Shown here: piece after piece, positions 14,627 to 24,259 of the stretch
How positions within the stretch are numbered: position 1 is the first letter of the stretch
How the letters are laid out: every line of letters begins with the position of its first letter
NCBI RefSeq assembly: GCF_041260665.1
Contig: NZ_JBGCCT010000013.1
Location: 62,001-126,000, forward strand
DNA from: Catenulispora sp. GP43
GTDB lineage: Bacteria; Actinomycetota; Actinomycetes; Streptomycetales; Catenulisporaceae
Length of the DNA stretch: 64,000 nt
Reading direction: 5' to 3'
Made by a program: the position numbers and the translations under genes
Notes under the pieces: model-generated
Database searches by the model: none
Told to the model about the DNA's origin: nothing
What the model saw: only the letters and a program-made list of their open reading frames with translations

Positions 14627-16111
14627 GTGGAGCCGCGGGATGCTGAGGAGTCGGCGGTGGGCCAATCGGAATCGATGCGGGGACGGGCTCGCAAAGAGGC
14701 GTGGGGGCCCGCCTTCGTGCGCAGGCCCAGGAACCTGACCCGGGATGGTCGCACCAAGACCGACCACATGGCGGACCTGCGCCACGCCGGAGCGGAGCGG
14801 ATCGTCGTGCTGGTGCCCGCCCACGACGCGGAAGCCCTCATCGGCGAGACCCTGGAGTCGCTCGCGGCCCAGACCAGGCCTGCGGACGAGGTCATCGTGG
14901 TTGCCGACCGGTGCACCGACCGTACTGCGGAAATCAGTACCGCGCACGGCGCGCAGGTCGTCGAAACGGTTGCCAACACCCAGGCCAAGGCAGGCGCGCT
15001 CAACCAGGTCCTTGCCGAACTGCTGCCGCAACTGTCCGACGAGGACTTGGTGATGGTCATGGATGCCGACACTTCGCTGTCGCCCCAGTTCATCGCCGAA
15101 GCAGCCCGGCGCCTGCGCAGCCAGGAGCCGGACCAGGCGCCCGTCGGCGGCGTGGGCGCCGTCTTCTTCGGCTACCCCGTGCGCGGCCTGGTCTGCCACC
15201 TGCAGAACAACGAGTACGTGCGGTACGGCCGCGAACTCTACCGCCGCCATGGCCGGGCCGACGTCCTGACCGGCACCGCATCCCTCTACCCGGTCTACGC
15301 CCTGCGCCACGTCCAAGCAGCGCGCGCCCACGGTGTGCTCTCGCGAGGCCGGGGAGTCTACGACGTGGAGGCGCTCACCGAAGACAACGAACTGACCCTC
15401 GCGCTCAAACGCCTGGGATACCGCTGCGTGTCACCGCGCGCCTGCATCGTGGGCACGGAGCTCATGCCCACCTGGTCCCGGCTCTACTACCAGCGTCTGC
15501 GCTGGCAACGCGGCGCCCTGGGCAACCTCGCGGCCTACGGCATCACCCGCGTCACCCTGCCCTACATCGGCCGACAACTGCTCACCTACCTGAGCGTGGC
15601 CTTCATCCCCTTCTTCCTCACTGCTCTGCTGTACTACACCTTCACCAAGGGGTTCCCCGGGTGGCCGTGGTTCTGGCTCGCGATCACCGCCATTGCCGCC
15701 TTCGAACGCGTGTGGGCCGCCAAACACGGCGGGTGGAAGTCGCTGCTACTGGCCGCCCTGATCGTGCCGGAGCTGCTCTTCGACCAGTTTCTCAATGTGA
15801 TTTACATCAAAGCCATAATCGATCTGCTCGTCGGCACCGAGGCGACCTGGGAACGCACGCGCAGCCGGGGGCGCCGCCTGCGTGAGGCGATCACCACGGC
15901 GATGGGATTCGCCCTCCTCCTGGCCGCCGCTGTGGGTCTGTCCCTCGCCTGCGTCGCGCTCGGCATCGCATGGCTTCTGATCGCGATCTTCGTGCTGTCC
16001 GGCGTCGCCGCAGCCGCCGTCCGCCTCAGCCGCCGCCACCCCCTCGGAGTGCTCCTGGCCCTGCCCAGCGGCGAGCAGATGCATGGCGAAATTCCACCCT
16101 GGCGCCAGTGA
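14627..16111 (+). CDS. Membrane-bound processive glycosyltransferase, family 2
   Basis: Protein of up to 494 residues. The GT-A domain shows IVVLVPAHDAEALIGETLES, the D-x-D motif in VMVMDADTSLS, the acidic TEDNELTLALKRLG and the YYQRLRWQRG motif (Q/R-x-x-RW) of processive enzymes such as PgaC, NodC and cellulose synthase. Transmembrane segments follow at about 325-345, 350-365, 378-395 and two more after 425. It would polymerise a UDP-sugar and export it; the sugar is not predictable. The start is uncertain: GTG 14627, ATG 14675 or ATG 14768 all keep the catalytic domain. A GATACCCCCG/CGGGGGTGTC stem at 16121-16166 may be its terminator. Confidence 0.85.
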   Translation: MEPRDAEESAVGQSESMRGRARKEAWGPAFVRRPRNLTRDGRTKTDHMADLRHAGAERIVVLVPAHDAEALIGETLESLAAQTRPADEVIVVADRCTDRTAEISTAHGAQVVETVANTQAKAGALNQVLAELLPQLSDEDLVMVMDADTSLSPQFIAEAARRLRSQEPDQAPVGGVGAVFFGYPVRGLVCHLQNNEYVRYGRELYRRHGRADVLTGTASLYPVYALRHVQAARAHGVLSRGRGVYDVEALTEDNELTLALKRLGYRCVSPRACIVGTELMPTWSRLYYQRLRWQRGALGNLAAYGITRVTLPYIGRQLLTYLSVAFIPFFLTALLYYTFTKGFPGWPWFWLAITAIAAFERVWAAKHGGWKSLLLAALIVPELLFDQFLNVIYIKAIIDLLVGTEATWERTRSRGRRLREAITTAMGFALLLAAAVGLSLACVALGIAWLLIAIFVLSGVAAAAVRLSRRHPLGVLLALPSGEQMHGEIPPWRQ

Positions 16112-16120
16112 GGAGTGTCG

Positions 16121-16166
16121 GATACCCCCGCCCGCCACGGGTACGGCCATGATGGTCGGGGGTGTC
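16121..16166 (+). terminator. Candidate stem-loop after the glycosyltransferase gene
   Basis: GATACCCCCG at 16121-16130 pairs with CGGGGGTGTC at 16157-16166 (10 bp with one G-T pair) around a 26-base loop, ten bases after the glycosyltransferase stop. No T-run follows. Confidence 0.35.
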
Positions 16167-16343
16167 TCCGTGGGGTGCGATGGCCTGCCGACCGGTGGCC
16201 GGTGCGCTTCCGCGCTGTTCCCAGAGGTTTCGCAAAGCGGGTTGATTCGCTCCTGTTTCGCGGTTCTGGCGGGCTTGCCCGGTCAGGAGGTGTGGTCGAG
16301 TCCTGCGTGAGCCCAGGCCCGTCCACAACCAGTCGAACCCACG

Positions 16344-16475
16344 GTCTCCCAGCTGGACCAGTCCGGACTCGCCGAGTTGCGTCTCCGCTACAAGTCCCGG
16401 CTCGAATCACATGCCCGGCCGGACGGCACCTACCTGATCCCCTCAACGTCTCGGCTGCTGTGGGGACCGCTGTGA
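16344..16475 (+). pseudogene. Possible C-terminal remnant of a SAM-dependent methyltransferase-like gene
   Basis: The frame reads LDQSGLAELRLRYKSRLESH, ARPDGTYLIPSTSRLLWG and then stops. This resembles the end of methyltransferases of the L-x-x-x-R-x-R-L-x-x-x-x-x-PDG-x-Y-x-x-P-S-x-x-x-x-x-W type. There is no start or ribosome binding site, and bases 16167-16343 upstream hold nothing recognisable. The call rests on about 40 codons. Confidence 0.3.
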
Positions 16476-16557
16476 CCCGCCGCGGTATCGGCGCGTCGGA
16501 AGGGCCGCCGCTACCACCCGGCCATGTCCGCGGGGTTCCTTGTTCGGGGCGACTACC

Positions 16558-16587
16558 TTGCTATTTCGTTTTTCTACGAAGTATCAT
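16558..16587 (+). promoter_or_regulatory. Candidate promoter producing a leaderless arsR transcript
   Basis: TTGCTA at 16558-16563 and TATCAT at 16582-16587 (five of six to TATAAT) are 18 bases apart. A start seven bases downstream falls on the ATG at 16595. The spacer contains TTCG and CGAA arms (about 16565-16580), a possible site for autoregulation. Confidence 0.5.
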
Positions 16588-16594
16588 GGTGGTC

Positions 16595-16915
16595 ATGATC
16601 GAGCCGGATGACCTTGACGAACTGCTCCGCGCGGTGGCCAGCAGGCATCGGCGGCGCATCCTGTTCGAGGTGTGGGGCCGAGAGCGCGGCGCCGGGGAAT
16701 TGGCCGAGCTGCTTGAGCTGGCCCCGGCCAGCGTGTCTGAACATCTCAAGGTGCTGCGCAAGCACGGGCTGGTGACCATGAGGGTCGACGGCACTTTTCG
16801 GCTCTACCGAGCTGTGCCGGAACGGCTGTACCAGCTTGCCGAGCTTCTCATCCAGGTGTTTCCGGCCGTCGACCCGAGCGGCGAGAGCGAAGAAGGACAG
16901 GAGAACGCGACATGA
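16595..16915 (+). CDS. ArsR-family transcriptional regulator
   Basis: Protein of 106 residues with the ArsR/SmtB winged helix: LLRAVASRHRRRILFEVWG, GAGELAELLELAPASVSEHL, KVLRKHGLVTMRVDGTFRLY. No metal-binding Cys pair is present, so it is more like the ArsR members that partner SRPBCC proteins than a metal sensor. The usual target is its own operon, here with the VOC and SRPBCC genes. ATG 16595 is preferred over ATG 16586 because the only promoter-like sequence ends right at it and there is no ribosome binding site, which points to a leaderless mRNA. The stop overlaps the VOC start by four bases. Confidence 0.85.
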   Translation: MIEPDDLDELLRAVASRHRRRILFEVWGRERGAGELAELLELAPASVSEHLKVLRKHGLVTMRVDGTFRLYRAVPERLYQLAELLIQVFPAVDPSGESEEGQENAT

Positions 16916-17289
16916 GCGATCAGGCCGTGCGCCAGGCGAACGCGGTGGTGCACTTCGACATCAGCGGCCCGGACGACGAGCATCTGCGGCGCTTTTACGG
17001 AGACTTGCTGGATTGGGAGATCGTGCCCCAGGGGCCGGGTTACTCGCTGGTGCAGACGCCTGGAGGGCTGCGCGGGAGCATCGTCGAGGCCGAGGGGGCC
17101 GCTGTGACGCTCGGCGTCGCGGTAGCGGATCTCGAGCTGGCTGTGCGTCGCGCCGCCGAGCTCGGCGGTGAAGTCGTGATGCCCCCGACCGACAACGGAT
17201 GGGTGCTCAAGGCGCAGGTCACAGATCCGGCTGGGAACGTTCTGACCCTGATTCAGGGATCACGCCGTGCCGGCGAACCGGAGGCATGA
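16912..17289 (+). CDS. VOC-superfamily (glyoxalase/bleomycin-resistance-like) protein
   Basis: Protein of 125 residues. One vicinal oxygen chelate module begins with VVHFDISGPDDEHLRRFYGD, LLDWEIVPQGPGYSLV, and ends with MPPTDNGWVLKAQVTDPAGN, VLTLIQG, matching the paired beta-alpha-beta-beta-beta repeats. The first His (HFDI) and the late Glu/Gln ligand position suggest metal binding, but the activity is not predictable. ATG 16912 overlaps the arsR stop (ATGA) and its own stop overlaps the next start, so all three genes are coupled. Confidence 0.85.
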   Translation: MSDQAVRQANAVVHFDISGPDDEHLRRFYGDLLDWEIVPQGPGYSLVQTPGGLRGSIVEAEGAAVTLGVAVADLELAVRRAAELGGEVVMPPTDNGWVLKAQVTDPAGNVLTLIQGSRRAGEPEA

Positions 17290-17828
17290 CGGTGTGGGTG
17301 CTGCTGATCGCCACCGGGGTTCTGTTCGCGGCAGTGGCGGCCGTCCCGCTGATCGGTCGCCGGCTGCCGCTGCGCCACGAGGCCAGTCGTGGCCTGCGCC
17401 TGGGTCGACAGCCGCAGGCCGTATGGAGCGTTATCACTGACACCGACGGCTTCACCGCCTGGCGGCCCGGTCTCACCCGGGCCGAATCGCTGGACGGGGT
17501 GGACGGGCGGGCCCGGTGGATCGAGCACGACCGCCACGGGAAGATCACCTACGAGGTGGTGGAGGCCGACGCACCCAGGCGGTTCGTCACCCGCATCGCA
17601 GACACCGGACTGCCGTTCGGCGGCACGTGGACGTGGACGATCGAGCCCAGGGCGCAAGGCTGCCTCGTTACCGTCACCGAGCACGGCGAGATCTACAACC
17701 CCCTGTTTCGCTTTGTCTCCCGCTACATCATCGGCTACGGCGCCACCATGGAACGGATTCTGCGAGCACTCGCCAAGCACTTCGGCGAGGACCCCGTGTT
17801 GGAGAAATATGCAACGTTCGGCCCGTGA
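17286..17828 (+). CDS. Membrane-anchored SRPBCC-family protein
   Basis: Protein of 180 residues with an N-terminal membrane helix at about 3-22 (VWVLLIATGVLFAAVAAVPL) followed by an SRPBCC (START-like) domain: QPQAVWSVITDTDGFTAWRP, GRARWIEHDRHGKITYEVVE, PRRFVTRIADTGLPFGGTW, GCLVTVTEHGEIYNPLFRFV. SRPBCC domains bind hydrophobic ligands. The ATG at 17286 overlaps the VOC stop by four bases. Together with the ArsR regulator this makes a compact ligand-responsive unit. It is convergent with the aldolase gene ending at 17924. Confidence 0.85.
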   Translation: MTVWVLLIATGVLFAAVAAVPLIGRRLPLRHEASRGLRLGRQPQAVWSVITDTDGFTAWRPGLTRAESLDGVDGRARWIEHDRHGKITYEVVEADAPRRFVTRIADTGLPFGGTWTWTIEPRAQGCLVTVTEHGEIYNPLFRFVSRYIIGYGATMERILRALAKHFGEDPVLEKYATFGP

Positions 17829-17923
17829 GCTTGGCTTTTCGCGACGCCGGCGGTGGGGTTGGGATCCTGAACGGTGTTGCTGTCGCGGCGATGTCCGTGC
17901 CAGGCAGCAGCCCGCGTGGAGTA

Positions 17924-18874
17924 CTAGGAACTGGCAGGGGCCTGCGTCGCCGCTACCAGCCGACTCGTCTTTGCCGTCTGCTCCAGTGGCAGGACGCGGA
18001 GGGTGTCGGCCTTGATGGCCTGGTGGTGCTCTGGCGGGAGTGGGGTGCGCGGCGGGCGGCAGACGCCGCCGTGTCGGCCGGTGAGGTCCATGGAGAGCTT
18101 GATGGCCTGGACGAACTCGGTGTGCGAGTCCCAGCGCAGCAGCGGGTGCAGTTGGCGGTAGAGCGGGAGGGCGGTCGCGAGGTCGCCTTCGGTGGCTGCG
18201 CGGTAGAGCTCGTTGCAGACGTGGGGGATGGCGTTCGGGTAGCCGGAGATCCAGCCGGCCGCGTCGGCGGTCGCCAGCTCCAGCAGGACGTCGTCGGCGC
18301 CGACGAGCAGGTCCAGCTCCGGTGCCTGCTCCTTGATGCGGTAGGCGCGGCGGACATCGCCGGAGAACTCCTTGACCGCCTTGATGTAGCCGGCGTCGAA
18401 GAGCTGCTTGAGGAGCTCGGGGGCGAGGTCGACCTTGGTGTCTATGGGGTTGTTGTAGGCCACGATCGGGATGCCGGCTTCGGCGACTGTCCGGTAGTGC
18501 TCCACGATCGCCCGCTCGTCGGCCCGGTAGGCGTTCGGCGGCAGGAGCATGACCGCGTGTGCTCCGGCCTCGGCGGCCTGCTCGGCCCAGCGGCGGGCCT
18601 CCAGCGCGCCGTAGGCGGCGATGCCGACCAGGACGCGGTCGCCGCCGACGGTGTCCACGGCGGTACGGACGACGGCCGCGCGCTCCTCAGGGGTGAGGGT
18701 TTGGTATTCGCCGAGGGAGCCGTTCGGGCAGACGCCGTCACACCCGGCGTCGATGAGGCCGCGCAGGTTCTCGGCGTAGGCGTCGAGGTCCACGGACAGG
18801 TCGTCGCGGAACGGCAGGGCGGTGGCGACGACGACGCCGTGCCAGGGCTGACGATGGGGGAGGGACATGCTCAT
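17924..18874 (-). CDS. Dihydrodipicolinate synthase family class I aldolase
   Basis: Protein of 316 residues with the DapA/NanA barrel: GVVVATALPFRDDLSVDLDA, CPNGSLGEYQTLTPEERAAV, the conserved Tyr in IPIVAYNNP, the Schiff-base Lys in IKAVKEFSGD and GADDVLLELATADAAGWISG. Family members cleave or join pyruvate or other 2-keto acids with an aldehyde. The first motif GSLGEY replaces the GTTGE of true DapA, so a sugar-acid or hydroxyproline-type aldolase is more likely than lysine biosynthesis. ATG 18874 has AAGGAA upstream. It lies 93 bases after the M6-like protease gene on the same strand and could be the tail of the peptide operon. Confidence 0.85.
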   Translation of the reverse strand: MSMSLPHRQPWHGVVVATALPFRDDLSVDLDAYAENLRGLIDAGCDGVCPNGSLGEYQTLTPEERAAVVRTAVDTVGGDRVLVGIAAYGALEARRWAEQAAEAGAHAVMLLPPNAYRADERAIVEHYRTVAEAGIPIVAYNNPIDTKVDLAPELLKQLFDAGYIKAVKEFSGDVRRAYRIKEQAPELDLLVGADDVLLELATADAAGWISGYPNAIPHVCNELYRAATEGDLATALPLYRQLHPLLRWDSHTEFVQAIKLSMDLTGRHGGVCRPPRTPLPPEHHQAIKADTLRVLPLEQTAKTSRLVAATQAPASS

Positions 18875-18967
18875 TGGTTCCTTGTCTGGTCGCGCGCTAT
18901 CTGGTGTGTCACTCGGCGGAGATGCGGAGTGAGAGTCGGCGGGTCCGCCAGGGCCCTGAGTCAGTGC

Positions 18968-20188
18968 TCAGGCTTTGGTCACGGTGACCGTGTCGCCGAG
19001 CGGGGTGGAGGTGTCCACCTTGATCGTCACCCCGGCGGCAGCGTCGGTGAATGTCTGTCCGGTCGTCAATGCACCGAAGTCCACGGCTTCCTTACAGGCC
19101 GCAGTATTCGGGGCTCCGGGCGAGGAGTCCTGCACCTGGATCGGGCCGGCGCCGGTCGGTGTCGAGGAGTCGACCTTGTAGACGACCGCGCCGGGCTTGC
19201 AGACCGCGCCGTCCACTCCGAGCGCACGGCGCGACTCGACGACATAGGCGGTGGTCGCCCCGGTTCGCACCACGGCGATCTTCTTGCCGCCGGGGATCTC
19301 CAGCGCGCGAAGTGAGGTCGTCATGATGCCGGGCGAGTTCAGGCACGAGACCTGGCCGTCGCCGATCCAGCCGTTCTTCCAGTCCTCCCAACCGAAGTGG
19401 TGGGGGGCGTCGCCGGCGATGTTCCCCATCAGGTCGAACCCGCCGACGAAGCGGTGGATGTCGGTGCCGCTGAACGCGTACAGGTCCGGCAGGCCGAACG
19501 TGTGCCCGGTCTCGTGGTCGGCGACCTTCGGTCCCCAGTGGTACATGTCCTGCCCGAGCGTCACGCCCCACTTGATCTCCTTGCCGTTCACCACCAGGTT
19601 CGGGTGGGCCGGGTCATAGAGGTAGGCCGGGGAGAACGTGATGGCCGAGGCGTTCTTGGTGGGAACCACGTAGACCATGTCGAACTTCGACAGATCCGTG
19701 TACGGCGCGGCGGCTTCGCCGGCCTGCTTGATGTACAGCGCCTGCTGGTCCCACGTGATGCCACGCTGGAATCCGTAGGTGGCGGAGTCCTGTGGCATCC
19801 GCAGCCAGTGGTTGATCGGCGTGATGTCCAGATGGACCTTGCCGTAGGAGAAGTCGGACATGTACTGCGCGGCCGGGGCCAGGAATTTGTAGTACCCGGA
19901 CGTCTCGTCGGTGGCCGGCGCGTCCGGGAAGTCGACGAACAGCATCGCGACCTTGATGTGCCCGCTCGGCCGCTGGAACTGCGTGTAGTCGGTGTTGTGG
20001 CCCTCGTCGGTCCAGCCGGTGGTACCGGTCAGCGCGCAGTCGGACGCGGGGTCGTGGTGCTGCGCCGCGCGCGCCGAGGCGGCCGAGGCCGGCGCGGCGA
20101 CGGCGAACGGTAGGGCGAGGACGAGGGCGGCCGCCAGCCGTCCGGCGGGACGGGGGGTCGTGCGGGTGGTCGGACGGAGGTTTCGCAT
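18968..20188 (-). CDS. Secreted M6-like zinc metalloprotease (paralogue of 28187-29446)
   Basis: Protein of 406 residues with a clear signal peptide (GRLAAALVLALPFAVAAPASA). The zinc site is VADHETGHTFGLPDLYAF (HExGH plus a downstream Asp/His), as in M6-family metalloprotease domains of the immune-inhibitor-A type. Around it are VAMLFVDFPDAP at about 80, a FGWEDWKNGWIG block and AYVVESRRALG. The ATG at 20188 has AAAGGAAG about six bases upstream. It follows the S33 peptidase by 33 bases in the same direction, so it is probably the secreted protease of the dpp operon that feeds peptides to the importer. Confidence 0.85.
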   Translation of the reverse strand: MRNLRPTTRTTPRPAGRLAAALVLALPFAVAAPASAASARAAQHHDPASDCALTGTTGWTDEGHNTDYTQFQRPSGHIKVAMLFVDFPDAPATDETSGYYKFLAPAAQYMSDFSYGKVHLDITPINHWLRMPQDSATYGFQRGITWDQQALYIKQAGEAAAPYTDLSKFDMVYVVPTKNASAITFSPAYLYDPAHPNLVVNGKEIKWGVTLGQDMYHWGPKVADHETGHTFGLPDLYAFSGTDIHRFVGGFDLMGNIAGDAPHHFGWEDWKNGWIGDGQVSCLNSPGIMTTSLRALEIPGGKKIAVVRTGATTAYVVESRRALGVDGAVCKPGAVVYKVDSSTPTGAGPIQVQDSSPGAPNTAACKEAVDFGALTTGQTFTDAAAGVTIKVDTSTPLGDTVTVTKA

Positions 20189-20221
20189 GGTTCTTCCTTT
20201 CGTGAGGTTGCTGTCGTGGCC

Positions 20222-21481
20222 TCAGACACGCCCTGCGGCCATATCCATGAGTCGAGCCAGAACGGCGCCCCCGGAAGCGCTGACGCCGTCGTGTTCCCAT
20301 TCGTTGGTGACCCAGGCGCGCGCCGAGCCCAGGGTGTGCAGAGTGCGCAGGGACAGCTCCGCGTCGACGTACATGTCGTCGTGGTAGACCGCGGCCATGA
20401 CCGGTACGCGGTTGGCCGCCAGCCGGCCGGCGTCGTAGAGGGCGGGCCAGTCGGTCCGGGCGGCGAGTAGTTCGGCGGCCTCGGCGAACGGACGCAGCCC
20501 CCTGATCTCCCGGACCATCCAGCGGAACATGGTCTCGCCGGTGAACAGCAGCGGGTCGGCGTCGTCGGCGAACTCCGGGAACCCGGCCACGGCCCGTTCC
20601 GCCGCCCAACCCGTGCGGTACGGACCCTGGCCGAAGCATGCCTCCTGCAACACCACGAACAGCGGGTTGTCGACGAAGCCGGTCTGCTGCATCACCTGGT
20701 GCAGGAACAGATCGGTCAGCCGTCCGAAGGGGTCCAACGCCTCCTCCAACAGGTAGCTGACCCGCTCGAAGCCGTCGCCCATACCGAAGACGAGCCCGAG
20801 CAGCCGGAACCGTCGCGCGGTCAGGCGGTCCCCGTCCGGAAGCCGGACGTCGTAGGCGGTGAGCAGGTCGGCGATCCGGCGGACCAGTTCGAGGTTCTGT
20901 GGATACCGGCGGTAGAACTCTGCGTTCTTGGCGGCGATCCGCGGCAGGGTGCGTGCGTAGACGTCATCGGCGGTCGCGTCCAGACCCGGCACGCCTCCGG
21001 TGATGTAGCACGCGCGGAGCCCATCAGGAGCCTGCGACAGGTAGGTGAGGGTGACGAATCCGCCGTAGCTTTGCCCGAGCGTCTCCCACGGCTCGTCACC
21101 GCACAAAGCGCGCCGGATGAGCTCAGCGTCGCGGACGATGGAGTCTGCGCGGTGCAGGGCCAGGTGTCGGGCCAGCGACCGTCCGGAGGGAAAGTGTGCG
21201 GCGGCGGCCGCGGTGATCGGGGTGCTGCGCCCCGTGCCACGCTGGTCGAGCAGCAGGACCCGGTGCGTCTTGAGCGCGTGGGCGAGCCAGCTCGGCGCGC
21301 CCCCGAGGGGGCGGGGCGACTTCCCGCCGGGTCCGCCCTGCAGATACAGCAGCCACGGCAGCTTCTCCGACGCCCGCGCCGGATCGACGGCCTCGCGGGC
21401 GTAGACCTCGATGGTCGGGCCGGCGGGATCGTCGTGGTCGAGCGGGACGGTGAAGACGTGGTCGGTCAGGTGCGGCCTCAT
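20222..21481 (-). CDS. Proline iminopeptidase-like alpha/beta hydrolase (peptidase S33)
   Basis: Protein of 419 residues. It shows the oxyanion loop LLYLQGGPGGKSPRP (HGGPG equivalent), VLLLDQRGTGRSTPI, the nucleophile elbow ETLGQSYGGFVTLTYLS, PVMAAVYHDDMYVD near the catalytic Asp and NEWEHDGVSASG near the catalytic His. This is the S33 prolyl aminopeptidase family. It lacks a signal peptide, so it would trim imported peptides in the cytosol. The stop of dppF overlaps its start by four bases (21478-21481), which ties it to the transporter operon. Confidence 0.9.
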   Translation of the reverse strand: MRPHLTDHVFTVPLDHDDPAGPTIEVYAREAVDPARASEKLPWLLYLQGGPGGKSPRPLGGAPSWLAHALKTHRVLLLDQRGTGRSTPITAAAAAHFPSGRSLARHLALHRADSIVRDAELIRRALCGDEPWETLGQSYGGFVTLTYLSQAPDGLRACYITGGVPGLDATADDVYARTLPRIAAKNAEFYRRYPQNLELVRRIADLLTAYDVRLPDGDRLTARRFRLLGLVFGMGDGFERVSYLLEEALDPFGRLTDLFLHQVMQQTGFVDNPLFVVLQEACFGQGPYRTGWAAERAVAGFPEFADDADPLLFTGETMFRWMVREIRGLRPFAEAAELLAARTDWPALYDAGRLAANRVPVMAAVYHDDMYVDAELSLRTLHTLGSARAWVTNEWEHDGVSASGGAVLARLMDMAAGRV

Positions 21482-22451
21482 ACAGTGGTTCGCTCTCCGG
21501 GGAAGTGGCAGGCGGCCAGATGGCCTGGGCTGTGTTCGACGAGTGGCGGCTGCTCGGCGGCGCAGATGTCGGCCGCCTTGGAGCAGCGGGTGCGGAACGG
21601 GCAGCCGCTCGGCGGCCGTAGCGGGCTCGGCAGGTCTCCGTGCAGCACGATGCGCTGCCGGGCGCGTTCCGCGTCCGGTTCGGGCACCGGCACCGCAGAC
21701 AGAAGCGCGTGGCTGTAGGGGTGCAGGGCGTTGCCGAAGAGTGCGTCGCGATCGGCGACTTCGACGATGGAGCCGAGATACATCACCGCGACGCGGGTGC
21801 AGATCTGCCGGACCGCGGCGAGGTCGTGCGAGATGAACACGTAGGAGAGCCCGTGTTCGTCTTGCAGGTCGCGCAGCAGGTTCAGAATCTGCGCCTGCAC
21901 CGAGACGTCCAGCGCCGAGACGGGTTCGTCGCAGACCACGAGTTTGGGCCGCAGCGCCAGCGCCCGGGCGATGCCGACGCGCTGGGCCTGGCCGCCGGAG
22001 AACTCGTGCGGGTGCCGGTCGGCGTGTTCGGGGCGCAAGCCGACCCGTTCCAGAAGTGCCTCAACCGGTTCCTCGGCGGTGATGCGCTGGTAGCGGTACG
22101 GAGCGTCGAGGATCTGCCGCACAGTCATCCTCGGATTCAGCGAGGAGTTCGGATCCTGGAAGACGATCTGCAATGCGCGGCGGGCCCGGCGGAGGTCTTC
22201 GGCCTCCAGCGTCCCGAGGTCGCGGCCCTCGAACGCGACGGTCCCGGCGGACGGCTCGATCAGGCGGATCAGGAGTCTGCCAAGGGTGGACTTGCCGCAC
22301 CCGGACTCGCCGACGACCGCGACGGTCTCACCGGCGTGCACGTCCAGACCGACCCCGTTGACGGCGCGGAGGTGTCCGGCCAGCCGGCGGGTCAGCCCGT
22401 GCCGCACCGGGTAGCTCTTGACGAGGTCGCGCGCTTGGAGAAGAGGCGTGG

Positions 22452-22455
<4 letters not shown>
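21478..22455 (-). CDS. dppF: Oligopeptide ABC transporter ATPase, DppF/OppF type
   Basis: Protein of 325 residues with Walker A GESGCGKSTLGRLL, Q-loop VFQDPNSSLNPRMT, signature FSGGQAQRVGIARAL, Walker B LVVCDEPVSALDVS and switch His in YVFISHD. The C-terminal PPSGCPFRTRC...C extension is typical of the oligopeptide subfamily and carries the Cys residues that bind an iron-sulfur cluster in some members. It overlaps its neighbours by four bases on both sides, within a tightly coupled operon. Confidence 0.93.
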
Positions 22456-23266
<811 letters not shown>

Positions 23267-23270
<4 letters not shown>

Positions 23271-24259
23271 GCCGCGCTCCTCACCCGCGGGTCCAGCGCC
23301 GCGTACAGCAGGTCCACGGCCACGTTCGCGACCACGATGAACCCGGCGACCAGCAGCGTCACCCCGAGGATCACCGGCTGGTCGCCGGCGGCTATGGCGT
23401 CGGCGGCGAGCTTGCCGACCCCGGGCAGCCCGAACACCGTCTCGGTGATCAGTGCCCCGCCGAGCAGCGCGCCGAGGTCCATGCCGAAGATCGTGGCGAT
23501 CGGGGTCAGCCCGGGCCGGATGGCGTGCCGGCGGATGACGGTGCGCTCGGGCAGGCCTTTGGCGCGCGCCGTGCGCACGAAGTCGCGTTCCAAGTTCTCC
23601 AGAACCTCGCCTCGGGTGATGCGGGCGTAAAGGCCCGCGTACAGGGTCGCCAGCGTGATCCACGGCATCACCATGGATTCGAACCAGCCGACCGGGTCGC
23701 CGGTGATCGGCACCGCGGTGGGATAGGGCAGCCAGCCGAGCTTGGTCACGAGCAGGAACTGCAAGGCCAGGCCGGTGAAGTAGATCGGCAGCGACAGTCC
23801 GCCGAGCGCGCCGACCATGGCGGCGCGGTCCCACCACGTCCCGGCCTTCAGCGCCGACACCACGCCGGCGGTGACGCCGACGGCCAGCCACAGCACCGCG
23901 GCGCCGAGGGCGATCCCGATGCTGACCGGCAGCCGCTCGGCGATCTCCGAGGTCACCGGCTGGTCGTTCTGGAAGCTGAAGCCCAGGCATGGGAAGGGAC
24001 AGCGGAGAGCGTCGGGGCCGCCTCCGAAGGTGCGTCCGGCGAAGATGCCGTGAACGTAGGAGAAGAACTGCGACCACAGCGGCCGGTCGATGCCGAGCAG
24101 GTGCCGGATCTGCGACAGCCGCTCGGGGGTGCATGCCTTGCCGCAGGCGCCCTGCGCCGGGTCGGCCGGGGTCACGTAGAAGATGACGAACGTCAGGGCG
24201 CAGATGACCACCAGGATCAGCCCGGCCGCGGCGAGTCGTTTGAGCGTGTAGGAGATCAC
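23267..24259 (-). CDS. dppB: Oligopeptide ABC transporter permease, DppB type
   Basis: Protein of 330 residues with six predicted membrane helices. It begins VISYTLKRLAAAGLILVVIC, has the long periplasmic loop between helices 1 and 2 with four Cys (ACGKAC and CPFPC), and the EAA-type loop RTARAKGLPERTVIRRHAIR. The Cys-containing loop is unusual and might form disulfides outside the membrane. The GTG at 24259 overlaps the dppC stop (GTGA), so the longer frame to 24412 is rejected. Confidence 0.93.
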
